A DNA stretch of 64,000 nucleotides from Terebella lapidaria. Taxonomy: Eukaryota; Annelida; Polychaeta; Terebellida; Terebellidae. The stretch's first letter is position 1, and every line of letters begins with the position of its first letter. Below, in pieces: positions 45,901-57,096 of this stretch. Both the position numbers and the translations under genes were made by a program. The stretch spans positions 9,362,001-9,426,000 of the forward strand of contig OX424564.1 of NCBI GenBank assembly GCA_949152475.1, read 5' to 3'. The notes under the pieces are model-generated. The model searched no databases, was not told the DNA's origin, and saw nothing but the letters and a program-made list of their open reading frames with translations.

Positions 45901-48900
45901 ATCAGTTGTATTTTATGCATTCGGCGACCATTATTGATGTGGATGCTAGTACATGTATTTGTGATTTTCCTGCTAATTTGAGACGGTATATGCGAGAAAT
46001 CCCAGTGATTTCAGAGCAGTAATACAACACGTTACGGTAATCTGCCTCACTGTGCCGTCTAACGTTACGGTAATCAAGCCTAGAAGTTACGGTAATCTTC
46101 AACAAATTTTAAAATCCATCCTTACTCGCATCAAACTATACAAAACGTTTCAGAAACAGTACCGATCTGTTTACCACAACGTCTGATATATATGTATCAC
46201 TGTGATTCCAATAATACACCCGAGATACCCCGCAAATAACACAGTTCATATTCGAACCGACTCACCTTCCGCCATGTTTTGATTACCGTAACGCGCGTTA
46301 CGGTAATCGCTTCGACCGGGGGTTCCTACAGTGTTTATGTAGAGCAAAACCACGGAAATAGTTCGTGTGAATGATTTATAAGCGTAGACCGACTCGAACA
46401 TCTCCACTGTAGGAACCCCCGGTCGAAGCGATTACCGTAACGCGCGTTACGGTAATCAAAACATGGCGGAAGGTGAGTCGGTTCGAATATGAACTGTGTT
46501 ATTTGCGGGGTATCTCGGGTATATTATTGGAATCACAGTGATACATATATATCAGACGTTGTGGTAAACAGATCGGTACTGTTTCTGAAACGTTTTGTAT
46601 AGTTTGATGCGAGTAAGGATGGATTTTAAAATTTGTTGAAGATTACCGTAACTTCTAGGCTTGATTACCGTAACGTTAGACGGCACAGTGAGGCAGATTA
46701 CCGTAACGTGTTGTATTACTGCTCTGAAATCACTGGGATTTCTCGCATATACCGTCTCAAATTAGCAGGAAAATCACAAATACATGTACTAGCATCCACA
46801 TCAATAATGGTCGCCGAATGCATAAAATACAACTGATGTTAATGATTATATTTGACACAAATTTCCTCAATTCAGATACGCAATGCAGATGAACTACAAC
46901 AGCCGTTTGAAGCTGTGTTATCATCGTTGGTCAAACACGGAATACAGCACCACAGAGGGTCCAACAATGTATTGACTATCACACGAAAATGCTTTGATCC
47001 ACCAACCGGTGCTCTATCTTGTGTGCCAGTACACTATAAATTCTGGCTGAACTTCGATTTGGTAACGAACAGAAATTAAATGCGTATCCCCCCCCCCTTC
47101 TCTCTCAATTATGGACAATATACCATTTATTTTCAGTACTACATTTAAAGAATGTGCGTTGAAAATAAGATTTCATTAACTAACATCTCACAATAAACAG
47201 TATCGACAATCTTGATGGTACGGCCTTGTATTTCCGTGTTTGTGTGTTCTTGTATTTCTTTGCTATTTTACAGCGACGATTATTTATATGAAACATAACC
47301 ATGGCCACATATTGGGTATTTAGGACAAAGTGATAAAAACAACTTGCCTCCACTTCTCCCTTTACAGAATATATCAATTTTTCATCAATTGTTATTATAT
47401 TCATATTATTAATGACTATTAACTACTACTTGTCTTACCGATAAGGTAAGTACTCAGGTCACGTCTTCGTCAGATCGCCATTTCACGTCCACCTATCACT
47501 ATTTCATTTATGCGTGTATTTGTTGTATATGTTGTATTTTTGTAGGCTTGAAAATAATTGTTCAAAGTAAAAGTTACTATCGAATTGAATTCTTCCCGGA
47601 TATGTTTGCTGTAAAATAGATAATGTGCTGTTATAAGAATGAACAAGTGTCTGTGCGTCCTTTGGCCTGTGGGTACTTTCCCTGGCTATGCACATTCACG
47701 TAAAATATGATTTTACATATATAAGTTATCTCAAATAGCCTATAGGTTCCATCCTGACCAAGATTATTCTAAATTATGAGTCATATGCACTGGAGGAGGC
47801 AGCACACACTACTTTTACACTTAAGGTAGTCCGCTTCAAACATTGAGGGGAGGGGGTCAAAGAGTTTTTTTTTTCAAATAAATAAGTGTATCAACATAAT
47901 CTAGCGCTTCAAAATGACTCATTGTATAGAATAACTGATCAGCATCCTTAAACTGAAAAGAAAATAGGGGGTCACCATATCCGTTCGCATGGAAAACAAG
48001 ATGCAAGATGTGAATATGGACACAAAAATGGGCGAAAAATGTCATATTTTATGTAATTTTAGGTAAATGTTTGTGATTTTAATCGAATATGTCGAAGAAA
48101 CCAGCGCAGTGATCCCTACATTCTTTTCAGTATTAGGATCTGATCAGTTACTCTATAAAATAGGTCATTCTGAAGAAATAATATTCATGAAATGCCTTTT
48201 AAATTGTGACTTTTCGTTACCTCACTGTTTGTAGCGGACTATGTTAAATCACTTGAAATATGTATTTTGACATCTCACGTTACCGTAATCAGTCCTAAAC
48301 GTTACGGTAATCATAGCTGTCGAACTTGATGACGTTACGGTAATCCAGTGACATTTTTTCTCAGGCAAAGTAAACGTACATACCGTAAGTTGAGACAATC
48401 GTCCAACTCACTGAATGTTAAACAATGTCTAAACTCCCATATGAATGCTGCGAGTTTATGAAACAAATCGTGATTTCTTTGGGAATGGACATGGACGATA
48501 CGAAGCGACTGGCCTTCCGCCATGTTTTTGATTACCGTAACGCGCGTTACGGTAATCGTTTCGACCGGGGGTTCCTACAGTGATAATAGATAAAAGGTCA
48601 TTTTGTATCCCTTTGATACAAAGGAAGATATGGCACTGGATTTCATAAAAACTATCCAGTACTGCTACACACTGTCTCATTGACTCCATTGTTTTAATTA
48701 AAGCAGGTCATGTCCTTGCTTGATAAGTGGGGAGGGAGGGGGGTCAGGGTTGGTAACATGCAGATCAAATAATCAGAGAACATTCATGAAAAGGGTGTAA
48801 TGTCTGTTTGAAAGGGGATGATCTTTGAAATTACATCATGACATGTATACCCAGATTCGCCACCTGCCGCCCTCTCAGAAAAAAAAAATATATTCGAAAG

Positions 48901-51900
48901 TATTCATTGATTACTGAATACTTCTGAAATGTATTGAATACAATACTGAATACTTTCATCTCAAGTAATCATGAAAACTGAATACATTGTGAATCAAAAA
49001 TCTGTATTCGATTACAGATGAATACGAATACTGAATACGAATACCCCATGTCTGGAGTACCCGAGTCATTCACTCATTATGTACCATCAGAATCGTCGTT
49101 TTCGTCAAGTTGTGTGAACAATAGGCCAAAGTTGGCCTTCAACAACAACGCATTCCATGCACCAGGCACTTCGAGAGTTATTCCAGCAAACTAGCATATA
49201 GTTGGACAGAATCTGGCGATCCAGTGATGACTTCGAATAAATGAAAAGCGAGATCGAGACACTGGTACCACAGCTATCGTCAGAGAGTTCCATAACATCT
49301 GTCAAATTCGGCAACCCCACGATAAAGAGGTACATACCCCATTAGTATACCCCTGGAGTGTCACCGAATGTCTTATAAACCTGCCCGCACTGCAGCATCA
49401 TAACCGTGGTGTCACTACTGATGTGGCTCAACAGCATCCCACTGTTGAGCCACATCACCCTGGTCAAGTTAATCACCCATATGGATGCCCCAGACAAGTG
49501 CTATAGGAAGCAGGAACCTGATATTTACGGCTGTACATTGTACTTGTGATGTTTGTCAACAGTGGAGGTCGAACCAGGACCAACGCCGAGACAAACCAGT
49601 GGTTCAGAAGGTACGGCATCAATGTAAAGTTCGGCGACCCCACGATAAATAGGTATACCCCCATTACTGGAGTGTCACCGAATGTCTTATAAACCTGGCC
49701 GCACTGCAGCACCATAACCGTGGTGTCACTACTCGCGCACACCATGTCATAATGTTACACATCCATACAAGATTTGAAGATCCAAGCCTGTTTGGGTTCG
49801 AGCTGGAATGACTTACATCATGACTTACATCATGATGATCTTCAAGCGTTGCAAAAGCTCGCACCATTTACCGGGACTTCGAGCGCTCGAGTGCTGCACA
49901 AAAAACAACACTGAAGTGAATCAATAAATACATAACTTTAACCACAAAAAATAAATCATCTACTTTGAAATGTACATACCGCATCTTGGAATAACAGGGC
50001 AATTTCCCCGCCAAATATCAAATTTCTATCTCAAATATAGTGTGATAATTTGTAGGAAAAAAAGATCTGGTTAGACTCCCGGGTGAAGTTTGTCATGTGG
50101 TGTCATTACCAGCAAAATCGTAGGCTTAGATGTAATCAGGTTTTAAAAATCCGACTAGGCGGATGAGGGGTCCAGACCAGTTGGGGAGTTTTTATCACAA
50201 GTAGTAAGTATTCTTTGTCTATTTTTTTTAAAATTTAAATGTTTGAGCCATATTCGGCAGAAACAACAACATTTTTCACTTCATTGGAAATTTTGTTGAA
50301 CACTTTTCGTCATTGAAAAATCTCATCAACTTGGAATATTCTATTCACTTTTTTCTCCATGATGGGAGCTTTACATCTAAACACCCAGTAGTATTGAAAA
50401 ATACTACAATTTGGACCTTGATAGCTTAAACTGTGCATCACTCCGGTAAGCTTTCTGAACCGGCTAATTTTATTGTTGTTTCATTTTATCCAATGAGTAT
50501 AATTCATCTTACTGCACATTAGGCCGGCGGGATCAGGTGTATCCCAACTATATGTGCGTTCCACGGATTCTCCACCATATCAGTATGGAGGCAGCACTGT
50601 CTTAATAATAAAGAGGACGGTATTTAACAGAAAAATGTGATTTTTGTTTTGATCAACAGCAGCGGTGAACATAATAAATTACACTTGGTCAACGGGGAAA
50701 ATATGAACATTTTCGCGGTAAATACACTTGTATTTCTTCAACCCTTATTCACTAGGTCTTTTTCATTATGCTATAGAACCGGTAAGGCCTCTTTTGTCGG
50801 GAATATTGTCGATTTCACGGGTCATCTAATTATCATAACGTTTCACGTCACTGCACTATGTTGACTGTCATTAGGGTAATGAGTCATTCACTCTGGGAAA
50901 TGTCATTGAGTGCATCAACCCACGGTGACAGGGACTATGTTGAACAGGAACATGGGTTTTGTGACACAGGATTAGTCACCATTCCAAACATGCACCAGGT
51001 TTTGATAGATCCAGACTTTGCCAGATCATTCACTTTACTGACTGTGAAGTCTGCCTGAAGACTGAAAATTCCTGTCTACGGCCAATTGGAGTTTACAAAT
51101 CTATTCTAATAGGATGAATGCATTGGATAACTAAGCTCAATTATTCATAGTACAATTGTTCATGATTTTGTCTGTAAATTACAGTCATGGATATGTGGAG
51201 GTCAAGATTTCAAGTAAGCAGTTTTGCATTAAATTGTTTTTGTGTTGATGTCTTTTTCCAGATATTATTTTGAGTTGATATCTCATATCCGATGTATGGT
51301 TGAGAAGCACTCTTCCAACAGAATGGTAGGCATAAAATTACAGCACTCATCTCATCATGTTCATTCTATTTTACCATGTTTACTGTTTCATATTATATGT
51401 ATGAATTCATTTACCTGTCATGTTTACAACAGAATTATTAAAATATTTACACATATAAATGTTCATGTTAATATTTCTTAGCAATGCTAAAAAAAATGTG
51501 TTTGACACAGGTGACAGACAGTACAAACCAGCCTTTTGTTGATATTCACCTGAAATATGCAACTTTCGTAACAACTTACAAAAACATATTCTGATGTTCA
51601 TGTATTAGCCAATGAAATGAATCAAATGAACTGGATCATTTAGTCATTTGAAAACTTGTTAATTTCATGAACAATAACATGTCATATATTTTCATTTGTT
51701 GAAGGCAGCAGCAATGATGTCGAAGAAGGGGAAGGTCGTGCGGATGAAGGATGGCATGCTACAGTCCATTGCCACGATGTTCAACTCCATGGAGCTGGCG
51801 GATGTGACAGTCGTGGTTGGGACGGAGAGGTTCAATCTCCACAAGCTACTCCTAATGCAGAGTCCAGTTCTAAAGGTGATGCTCAGCAGTCAGAACTGGG

Positions 51901-53138
51901 AGGACTCGACAAAACCCGAGGTGGAACTTCAAGAAGAGGAGTATTGTGTCCCACACATGGATGCTTTCTTCAAGTATTTCTACACAGGAGAAGTGATGTT
52001 GACCGAGAAGAACGTGATCCCGATGCTTGTCCTGGCCAACAAGTACGACTTGAAGCCACTGGAGGAGGCGTGTGAGCAGTACAGCGGGGACAAGGTGGGA
52101 GATGGGGCGGACCTCGGACAGGTCCTGGAGTGGTACGCTATGGCGCAGAGAGCCAACCTCAGCCTACTCCAGGAAAAATGTGAGACTTTCCTGCTCCTCA
52201 ACATGTCCAAAGTCTTCAAGTCGCCTCACTTCATGGACATGCACATTGAGCAGCTGGTTGTCTTTCTCAGACACTCTGACATGGTTGTCAATGCAGAGGT
52301 AGCCTTGTTCCTCAAGGTGTGGAAGTGGCTGGAACATAACTGTGAAACTGACAAAGAGCTGATGGAACAGTACATTGTACAACTTTTACCGCACATCAAG
52401 TTCAGTATGATGAATTATGACCACTTGATTGCCGTTGAGAAACGACTCAGACAAGTTTGGCCATCCCATGAAAAATTCAATCAGTTGTTCTCTGCATACT
52501 TTCTAGAAGCCTACAAATTTCACGCTATTCCATTCTACAAGCGTCCCCGAGCCTGCATCGGTGCTCTTGACTATCCTCGCCTCTACACCGATGCCACGAC
52601 GATGACCTCATGCCTCTGTATGTTGCTCCCCATCAGTGCAGAGATCATCGGTGAGACATTTTCCGGCAAGATTCCGGTTTCGCTCTCGACGGCTGACCAG
52701 GGCAATGTCAAGATGTGGGGAGGTCAGGTGTACCAGCAGGAAGGGGGAGCCGAGCTGGAGATGTGGCTGATGGGAGAGAAAGTCTCCATCAACTGTATTG
52801 TGGACATCACAGTCCTAATTCACAAACAGGTGAACGGTGAGCGACTGATGGAGAAACTACTCCACCACCGACAGCTAGTCGAGAGGAAAGTCCGCTGTGT
52901 CCAGGGCCCGACACATGGCGGGGGTACCCCGGTCAAGTTCAGTGTCAAGCTGGCCGAGAAAACTTTCCAGGATCGCTCACCGTACCTGATCCAGTACCAG
53001 AAGAAGAAGTGCTGCATCATGAACATCTTCGTGCGACACCTCCAGCCGGAGACGCCGGTCTGCTCCAACGCGCAGGTCGACAGCAGTTCCGAGGAGGACG
53101 ATAACGTTAAGTTTGTGGAGCCGACGGACAACATGTGA
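42731..53138 (+). CDS. BTB-BACK protein, BTBD17-like, three coding exons
   Basis: Exons 42731-42960, 51262-51325 and 51705-53138 give 1728 nt, 575 residues. Junction phases match (2 then 0): GCAAG then GTGGGT, TTCCAG acceptor, GAATG then GTAGGC, TTGAAG acceptor. The BTB domain covers about 125-225 (LADVTVVVGTERFNLHKLLLM, YFYTGEVML, ANKYDLKPL). BACK covers about 230-340 (VLEWYAMAQRANLSLLQEKC, LFLKVWKWLEHN). The C-terminal ~200 residues form a separate domain, as in BTBD17. The end is Ser/Glu/Asp-rich. BTBD17 similarity is by domain order and from memory. Other BTB-BACK proteins remain possible. If exons 1-2 are wrong, the alternative start is the ATG at 51714. Confidence 0.88.
44152..46333 (+). 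mobile_element. Transposon copy A (left)
   Basis: Both ends carry the 28-bp palindrome made of GATTACCGTAACG and its complement (core GTAACGCGCGTTAC), followed inward by an ACATGGCGGAAGG word. The motif GATTACCGTAACG recurs inside both ends (about 44392, 44422, a variant near 44443; inverted near 46031, 46063, 46085), as transposase-binding arrays do. Just after the left end, an ATG in that word opens a 62-codon frame (MAEGQSLRIVHVHSQRNH). Two further short frames (45659-45886 and 45902-46105) face the right end. None has a known domain. Confidence 0.9.
46334..46404. other. 71-bp spacer at the palindrome centre
   Basis: Unique sequence separating the two inner ends. It shares no obvious duplication with either inner terminus and does not match the outer target ATAAT. 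It could be filler captured from another locus where the two copies first came together. Confidence 0.8.
46405..48582 (-). mobile_element. Transposon copy B (right, inverted)
   Basis: Reverse complement of copy A with very few differences. It contains the same subterminal motifs and the same three short open frames with identical predicted residues (46633-46836, 46852-47079, 48335-48523). The identity of coding-length frames in both copies reflects youth of the duplication and not necessarily protein function. Confidence 0.9.
49063..51261. other. Remainder of BTB intron 1, with diverged repeats
   Basis: Intronic. At 49320-49440 and 49620-49745 two diverged direct copies share GGAGTGTCACCGAATGTCTT and CATAACCGTGGTGTCACTAC. 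A related inverted copy lies at 63700-63800. A short perfect hairpin (TGATGTGGCTCAACAG and complement, 49419-49458) sits in the first copy. The rest (49900-51260) is AT-rich without recognised features. Confidence 0.55.
51262..51325 (+). CDS. Exon 2 of BTB-BACK gene
   Basis: A 64-nt exon between TTTTTCCAG and GTAGGC. It completes the arginine codon of exon 1 and reads YYFELISHIRCMVEKHSSNR then M, ending in phase 0 as the next exon requires. It is a small exon supported by splice sites and phase alone. Confidence 0.65.
51705..53138 (+). CDS. Exon 3: BTB, BACK and C-terminal domains
   Basis: A single 1434-nt exon encoding residues 99-575 and ending in TGA. It carries the whole recognisable protein. 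The reading frame is strongly coding in composition and has no lesions. Internal ATGs at 51714 and 51717 could initiate if transcription starts downstream of exon 1. Confidence 0.97.
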   Translation, partial: AAAMMSKKGKVVRMKDGMLQSIATMFNSMELADVTVVVGTERFNLHKLLLMQSPVLKVMLSSQNWEDSTKPEVELQEEEYCVPHMDAFFKYFYTGEVMLTEKNVIPMLVLANKYDLKPLEEACEQYSGDKVGDGADLGQVLEWYAMAQRANLSLLQEKCETFLLLNMSKVFKSPHFMDMHIEQLVVFLRHSDMVVNAEVALFLKVWKWLEHNCETDKELMEQYIVQLLPHIKFSMMNYDHLIAVEKRLRQVWPSHEKFNQLFSAYFLEAYKFHAIPFYKRPRACIGALDYPRLYTDATTMTSCLCMLLPISAEIIGETFSGKIPVSLSTADQGNVKMWGGQVYQQEGGAELEMWLMGEKVSINCIVDITVLIHKQVNGERLMEKLLHHRQLVERKVRCVQGPTHGGGTPVKFSVKLAEKTFQDRSPYLIQYQKKKCCIMNIFVRHLQPETPVCSNAQVDSSSEEDDNVKFVEPTDNM

Positions 53139-54900
53139 CAATCACCGTTCCAAGGCGCCGACGGCGGCGGTGTTTGCCATGGCATCAGCAGAGGCAGTGA
53201 CCATGGTGACAGTGCTTTCATCCAAAAGCAAGGCGCCAGACTCTTTGACATTTGCTCCTACATAGTCAGGTGTGGACACAAGAGTGCAGTGCATCTATAG
53301 TGCTCAGACTGGTCCCAGAAGTGTGCTTGTCAATGATTCGTTTTATGTTTGTTGGAATATTTGGATTATTTCATGTGTAAAATCATGAAATCATAATTGT
53401 TGCTGTAAACTGATCCAGTATGAACCAAGTTAGTCAAGGTGCCTGCATTATGGTTATACAAGTCCACTCTACAAGTACTTTACACCACTTCAAATTGACC
53501 TATCGCCAAAGCCCCCAAAAGTTGTCCGAGTTTCACAAATTACGTCGTCAAACTTCTCTTTGGCCAATAATAACGTTTTGCAGAAAGCGTTGTAAATGGC
53601 GTAAAAAGACTCGGACAAATTGGTTCAGCGATAGGTCAATTGACAAACTAGTTCTTCAGCATGATGGTACATATAATTCCTGCATTTGAATCCAAGTTGC
53701 TATTTAATGAATGCCTGTAATTGTCTGATCCACCGGCCTTGAGTGTCAGTATGTTGCATGATTATCTAGGATTTGAGTTATTTCCATGTTGAAACTGGTT
53801 TTTTCGCTATGTACATTGAGACAAGTCATCTGGTTTTGTTTGTTTAACTGCACTGACTGGGTTTCCATACATGTGTATTGTCTGTTTAGGAGAGAAAATG
53901 AAGTATGCTACCCCAGTTCTTTGATAATTCATTACGATCATTGCATTTCTTTGTTACATTTTGGTGTGCACAGAAGTTGGAAGGGTATTTAATGTGATAG
54001 AAATCACTTGATATATTGTATGATGTCCACATACAACCATGATGACAACTTGATACACGAGAGTTTCTTGCGCAGTTAACTGTTGATACAAATCTGGTCA
54101 CAATTTTTACACGTGTAATCTGCACTTGTAACTTCGCACTTTGCAGGTCTTTTGAATTCTTGCAGCGGTTTCCATAGCCGAGAAGCCCAGAGTTCTTTCA
54201 GCGTGGCATTGTTGGTGGTGGCAGATATTTCGCTTCTCTGGCTGATGTTTGTTGTTTAAACATGTTAAATGTATTTGTGAATGTAACATGGTAGCCAAGT
54301 CCATGATAATCAAGGTCAATATCACCTGAAAATATTTGAAAATTTCAGAACATTAAATTTTGTGAGGTTTAATCATGTTCATTGAGGAAGTTTATGACGG
54401 CCAACAGGATGGTAAATACCATTGTAACGGTTAGAATTTGGGTTGGATTTTATGAGGGGTATTTCTCAGACAGAAAAGAAAGAAACCTACGCTTGACCTG
54501 TATTATCCAGTATAAGTTTAGAGAAATTTGAAAGCACTGTTATCTTGTGATGGTTGTAAATGTGTAACCGATATGGATCTAGTCATGTTTTGTACAGCGA
54601 AGTTTGTTGTGTTGAATATTATTTACTGTGCTGGTATGTTGATTCGGTATTTATTGGTAGTAAGAGTTGTCTTGTAACACACGTACATGTCCGACTGTTT
54701 GATCGCTTGGCTGTTGACCTCTTTTTGTCTGCAATGCATAACCATGATAATAAATTGTGGATATCTGAGCATTTGTATGAAGTGGCAGTCAGCTCAGCAT
54801 TGATTGTGACACATTACTGGCCGAACAAAGTCAAAGTCAGATTCTTGAACAAACTTGAACTTCTTGTGTAATACCGATAATTCATACTCTCATACGAAAT
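53139..54900 (+). other. Probable 3' UTR and 3' flank of BTB gene
   Basis: Non-coding sequence after the stop at 53138. AATAAA occurs at 54749-54754, followed by a GT-rich region, which would give a ~1.6-kb 3' UTR. The segment from about 54600 to 54850 has a diverged duplicate at 63140-63300. No separate gene is supported. Confidence 0.55.
54749..54754 (+). terminator. Candidate polyadenylation signal
   Basis: AATAAA about 1.6 kb after the BTB stop codon. Another AATAAA lies at 58939-58944, beyond the inserted repeats, so the original 3' end may have been moved apart by insertions. Confidence 0.4.
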
Positions 54901-55202
54901 AACATTCACATCAAAGGGCGCATTCATGAGTCAGAGATGGTTTGGGTGGCTTGAGTTCTGTTTCTGTTTTCCTTGTGCTTTACAAAGCCAGTTCAATCTG
55001 GAAAATTTCACAATTTACATACATGTACATAATAGAGCCATGTGAAATTGATTGAGTGTGTGTGTGTGTGGAGGGGGAACATTGGGGTTGTTTTTTAGGG
55101 GGTGTTCGTCGGCCTATTTGAATCCCCCCCCCCCACCTTCTGGATCCGCCCCTGACAGCAGTCTTCCTACTGCTTTGAGTATGTCGACATGCCCTCTTCA
55201 TT

Positions 55203-56483
55203 AAGGCGTTATTTTTGGACTCGTCGCCATAGACAAACATGTCTGATGGGTATTAAGGATGACCTTTGACCTTGACCTTGAATTTTTCGTTTTCGTCGAT
55301 ATTTCGGAAACGGTGCATCGTAGAGCGAAACAGACGTTATTTTCGTACTCATGGCACTAGACAAGCATGCCTTACGGGTATTATGGATGAACTTTGACCT
55401 TGACCAGAAATTTTTTCACCCGAGTCGGCATTTTTTGTTTTCGTCGATATCTCGGAAACGGTGTGTCATAGAGCGAAACGGACGTTATTTTCGGACTCGT
55501 TGCTCTAGACAAACATGTCAGAGGGGTATTATGGATGAACTTTGACCTTGACCTGAAATTTTTTTCGCCGAGTCGGCATTTTTCGTTTTCGTCGATATCT
55601 CGGAAACGGACGTTATTTTCGGACTCGTGGCCCTAGACAAACATGTCTAAGGGGTATTATGGATGAACTTTGACCTTGACCCGAAATTTTTTGCCGAGTC
55701 GGCATTTTTCGTTTTCGTCGATATCTCGGGAACGGTGTGTCGTAGAGCGAAACGGACGTTATTTTCAGACTCGTCGCCCTAGACAAACATGTCTAAGGGG
55801 TATTATGGATGAACTTTGACCTTGACCCGAAATTTGTTTGCCGAGTCGGCATTTTTCGTTTTCATCGATATCTCGGAAACGGTGTGTCATAGAGCGAAAC
55901 GGACGTTATTTTCGGACTCGTGGCACTAGCCAAACATGTCTAAGGGGTATTATGGATGAACTTTGACCTTGACCTAAAATTTTTTCGCCGAGTCGGCATT
56001 TTTCGTTTTTCAAGGAGTATTATGGATGAACTGTAACCTTGACCTGAAATTTTTTTGCCGAGTCGGCATTTCTCGTTTTCGTTGATATCTCGGAAATGGT
56101 GTGTCGTATAGCGAAACGGACTTTATTTTCAGACTCGTGGCACTAGACAAACATGTCTATGGGATATTATGGATGAACTTTGACCTCGACCTGAAATTTT
56201 TTTGCTGAGTCGATATTTTTCGTTTTGTCGATATCTCAGAAACGGCGTTTCGGACTTTATTTTCGGACTTGTCGCGCTAGACAACATGTCTAAGGGGTAT
56301 TATGGATTAAATTTGGCCTCAACCTCAAATTTTTTGGCCGAGTCGACATTTTTCTATTTTCGATGATATCTTGGAAACAGTGTGTCGTAGAGCTTATGGT
56401 AAACATGTTATAAATATTATAAATCAGTCTTAACACCGAAATGCCTCCAAGGCATCTTTAGGCCTTGACGTCTAGTTCTCACA
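55203..56483 (+). repeat. 147-bp-unit satellite block, plus orientation
   Basis: Seven to eight units of the same satellite as 27637-28445, now on the plus strand. Recurrent words are GAACTTTGACCTTGACC, GCCGAGTCGGCATTTTTCG, TCGATATCTCGGAAACGG and GCGAAACGGACGTTATTTTC. One unit near 56000 is truncated. It ends with the hairpin ATGCCTCCAAGGCAT and TTGACGTCTAG followed by T, identical to the end of the intronic block. A 27-bp direct repeat (55176-55202 and 56484-56510, starting TGAGTATGTCGACATG) brackets it. Confidence 0.9.
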
Positions 56484-56519
56484 TGAGTATGTCGACATGC
56501 CCTCTTCATTCTCACACCG

Positions 56520-57096
56520 TTACACATGTGCATATTTTATTAGATATTCCATTATTTACTTCCTTTTGTTTGTGCAATTATCCTAGTTACTCAAACATTA
56601 TCCATGATAAGACTGATATAAATCATTTTCTAGTACATACATGAATGTTATTCTTGCCATGTATCTTGTGTATTCACAAACAAATGAAAAGCAGTATTCA
56701 CTATTCTATATCATACAAGTCTGTTGTATCAACTTGGTTATTAATCACTAAACACGATAAATGTGAGTGATATTTGTCATAGGACTTTTTTCCTTATCAT
56801 ACTTTCTTTAGTCTTAACTATATAAGTGCATTGTTAAAAAGTAATATTTCATATATAGTCTTACTTGTCGGATTCATGTACATTGTATATCATGTATATA
56901 CACAAGTAAAATATGAGATAATTGTTTATCTATCATTCATAGTAACTATAGTAACTGGTATGTTTTGAGTGTGATATTTTGGTCGAATTTGTGGCGATAA
57001 ATGATTTCCATCACAATTGTATAGTCACCAATATGCACTGGTACTTGTTGAATGCAAGGATGATGTGGCACGGGGCACTGCTGATGTGCCGGTTTT
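56520..57096. other. Non-coding, part of duplicated 3' region
   Basis: From about 56790 the sequence has a diverged duplicate at 63415-63660 (shared GAGATAATTGTT, TGGTATGTTTTGAGTGTGAT and CCATCACAATTGTA). No gene seen. Confidence 0.6.

Larger units (their letters stand above)
44152..48582. mobile_element. 4.43-kb palindrome of two inverted transposon copies
   Basis: Copy A (44152-46333, 2182 bp) and copy B (46405-48582, 2178 bp) are near-identical inverted repeats around a 71-bp spacer. Each copy has its own ~69-bp inverted ends starting CACTGTAGGAACCCCC. The whole unit, not the single copies, is flanked by ATAAT (44147-44151 and 48583-48587). CACTG termini and repeated subterminal words recall CACTA/CMC elements; a 5-bp duplication with CAC termini recalls Transib. 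No transposase is recognised, so class is open. Seen differences are few: a G-run of 13 versus 10, one base beside it, and an A-run length. Confidence 0.9.
43743..49054. mobile_element. hAT-type element carrying a nested insertion
   Basis: Ends CAGACATGGGG (43743-43753) and its exact complement (49044-49054) are flanked by a perfect 8-bp target duplication, GAGTACCC (43735-43742 and 49055-49062). CAG termini plus an 8-bp duplication identify the hAT superfamily. The element's own sequence is 43743-44151 and 48588-49054, under 0.9 kb, with many GAATAC/GTATTC words near both ends and no transposase. It lies in intron 1 of the BTB gene and was later split by the palindromic composite. Confidence 0.92.

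Noticed and set aside
49473..49745. Minus-strand 90-codon frame that looks membrane-like
   Set aside because: It overlaps two diverged direct repeats with an inverted relative at 63700; the frame is not kept in the other copies.
54560..54871. 103-codon forward frame
   Set aside because: Lies in the duplicated 3' region; the corresponding part of the copy at 63140 does not preserve the frame.
55034..55140. GT and C-run low-complexity tract ending GGATCCGCCCCTG
   Set aside because: Simple sequence and a common repeat border; no feature beyond that could be supported.
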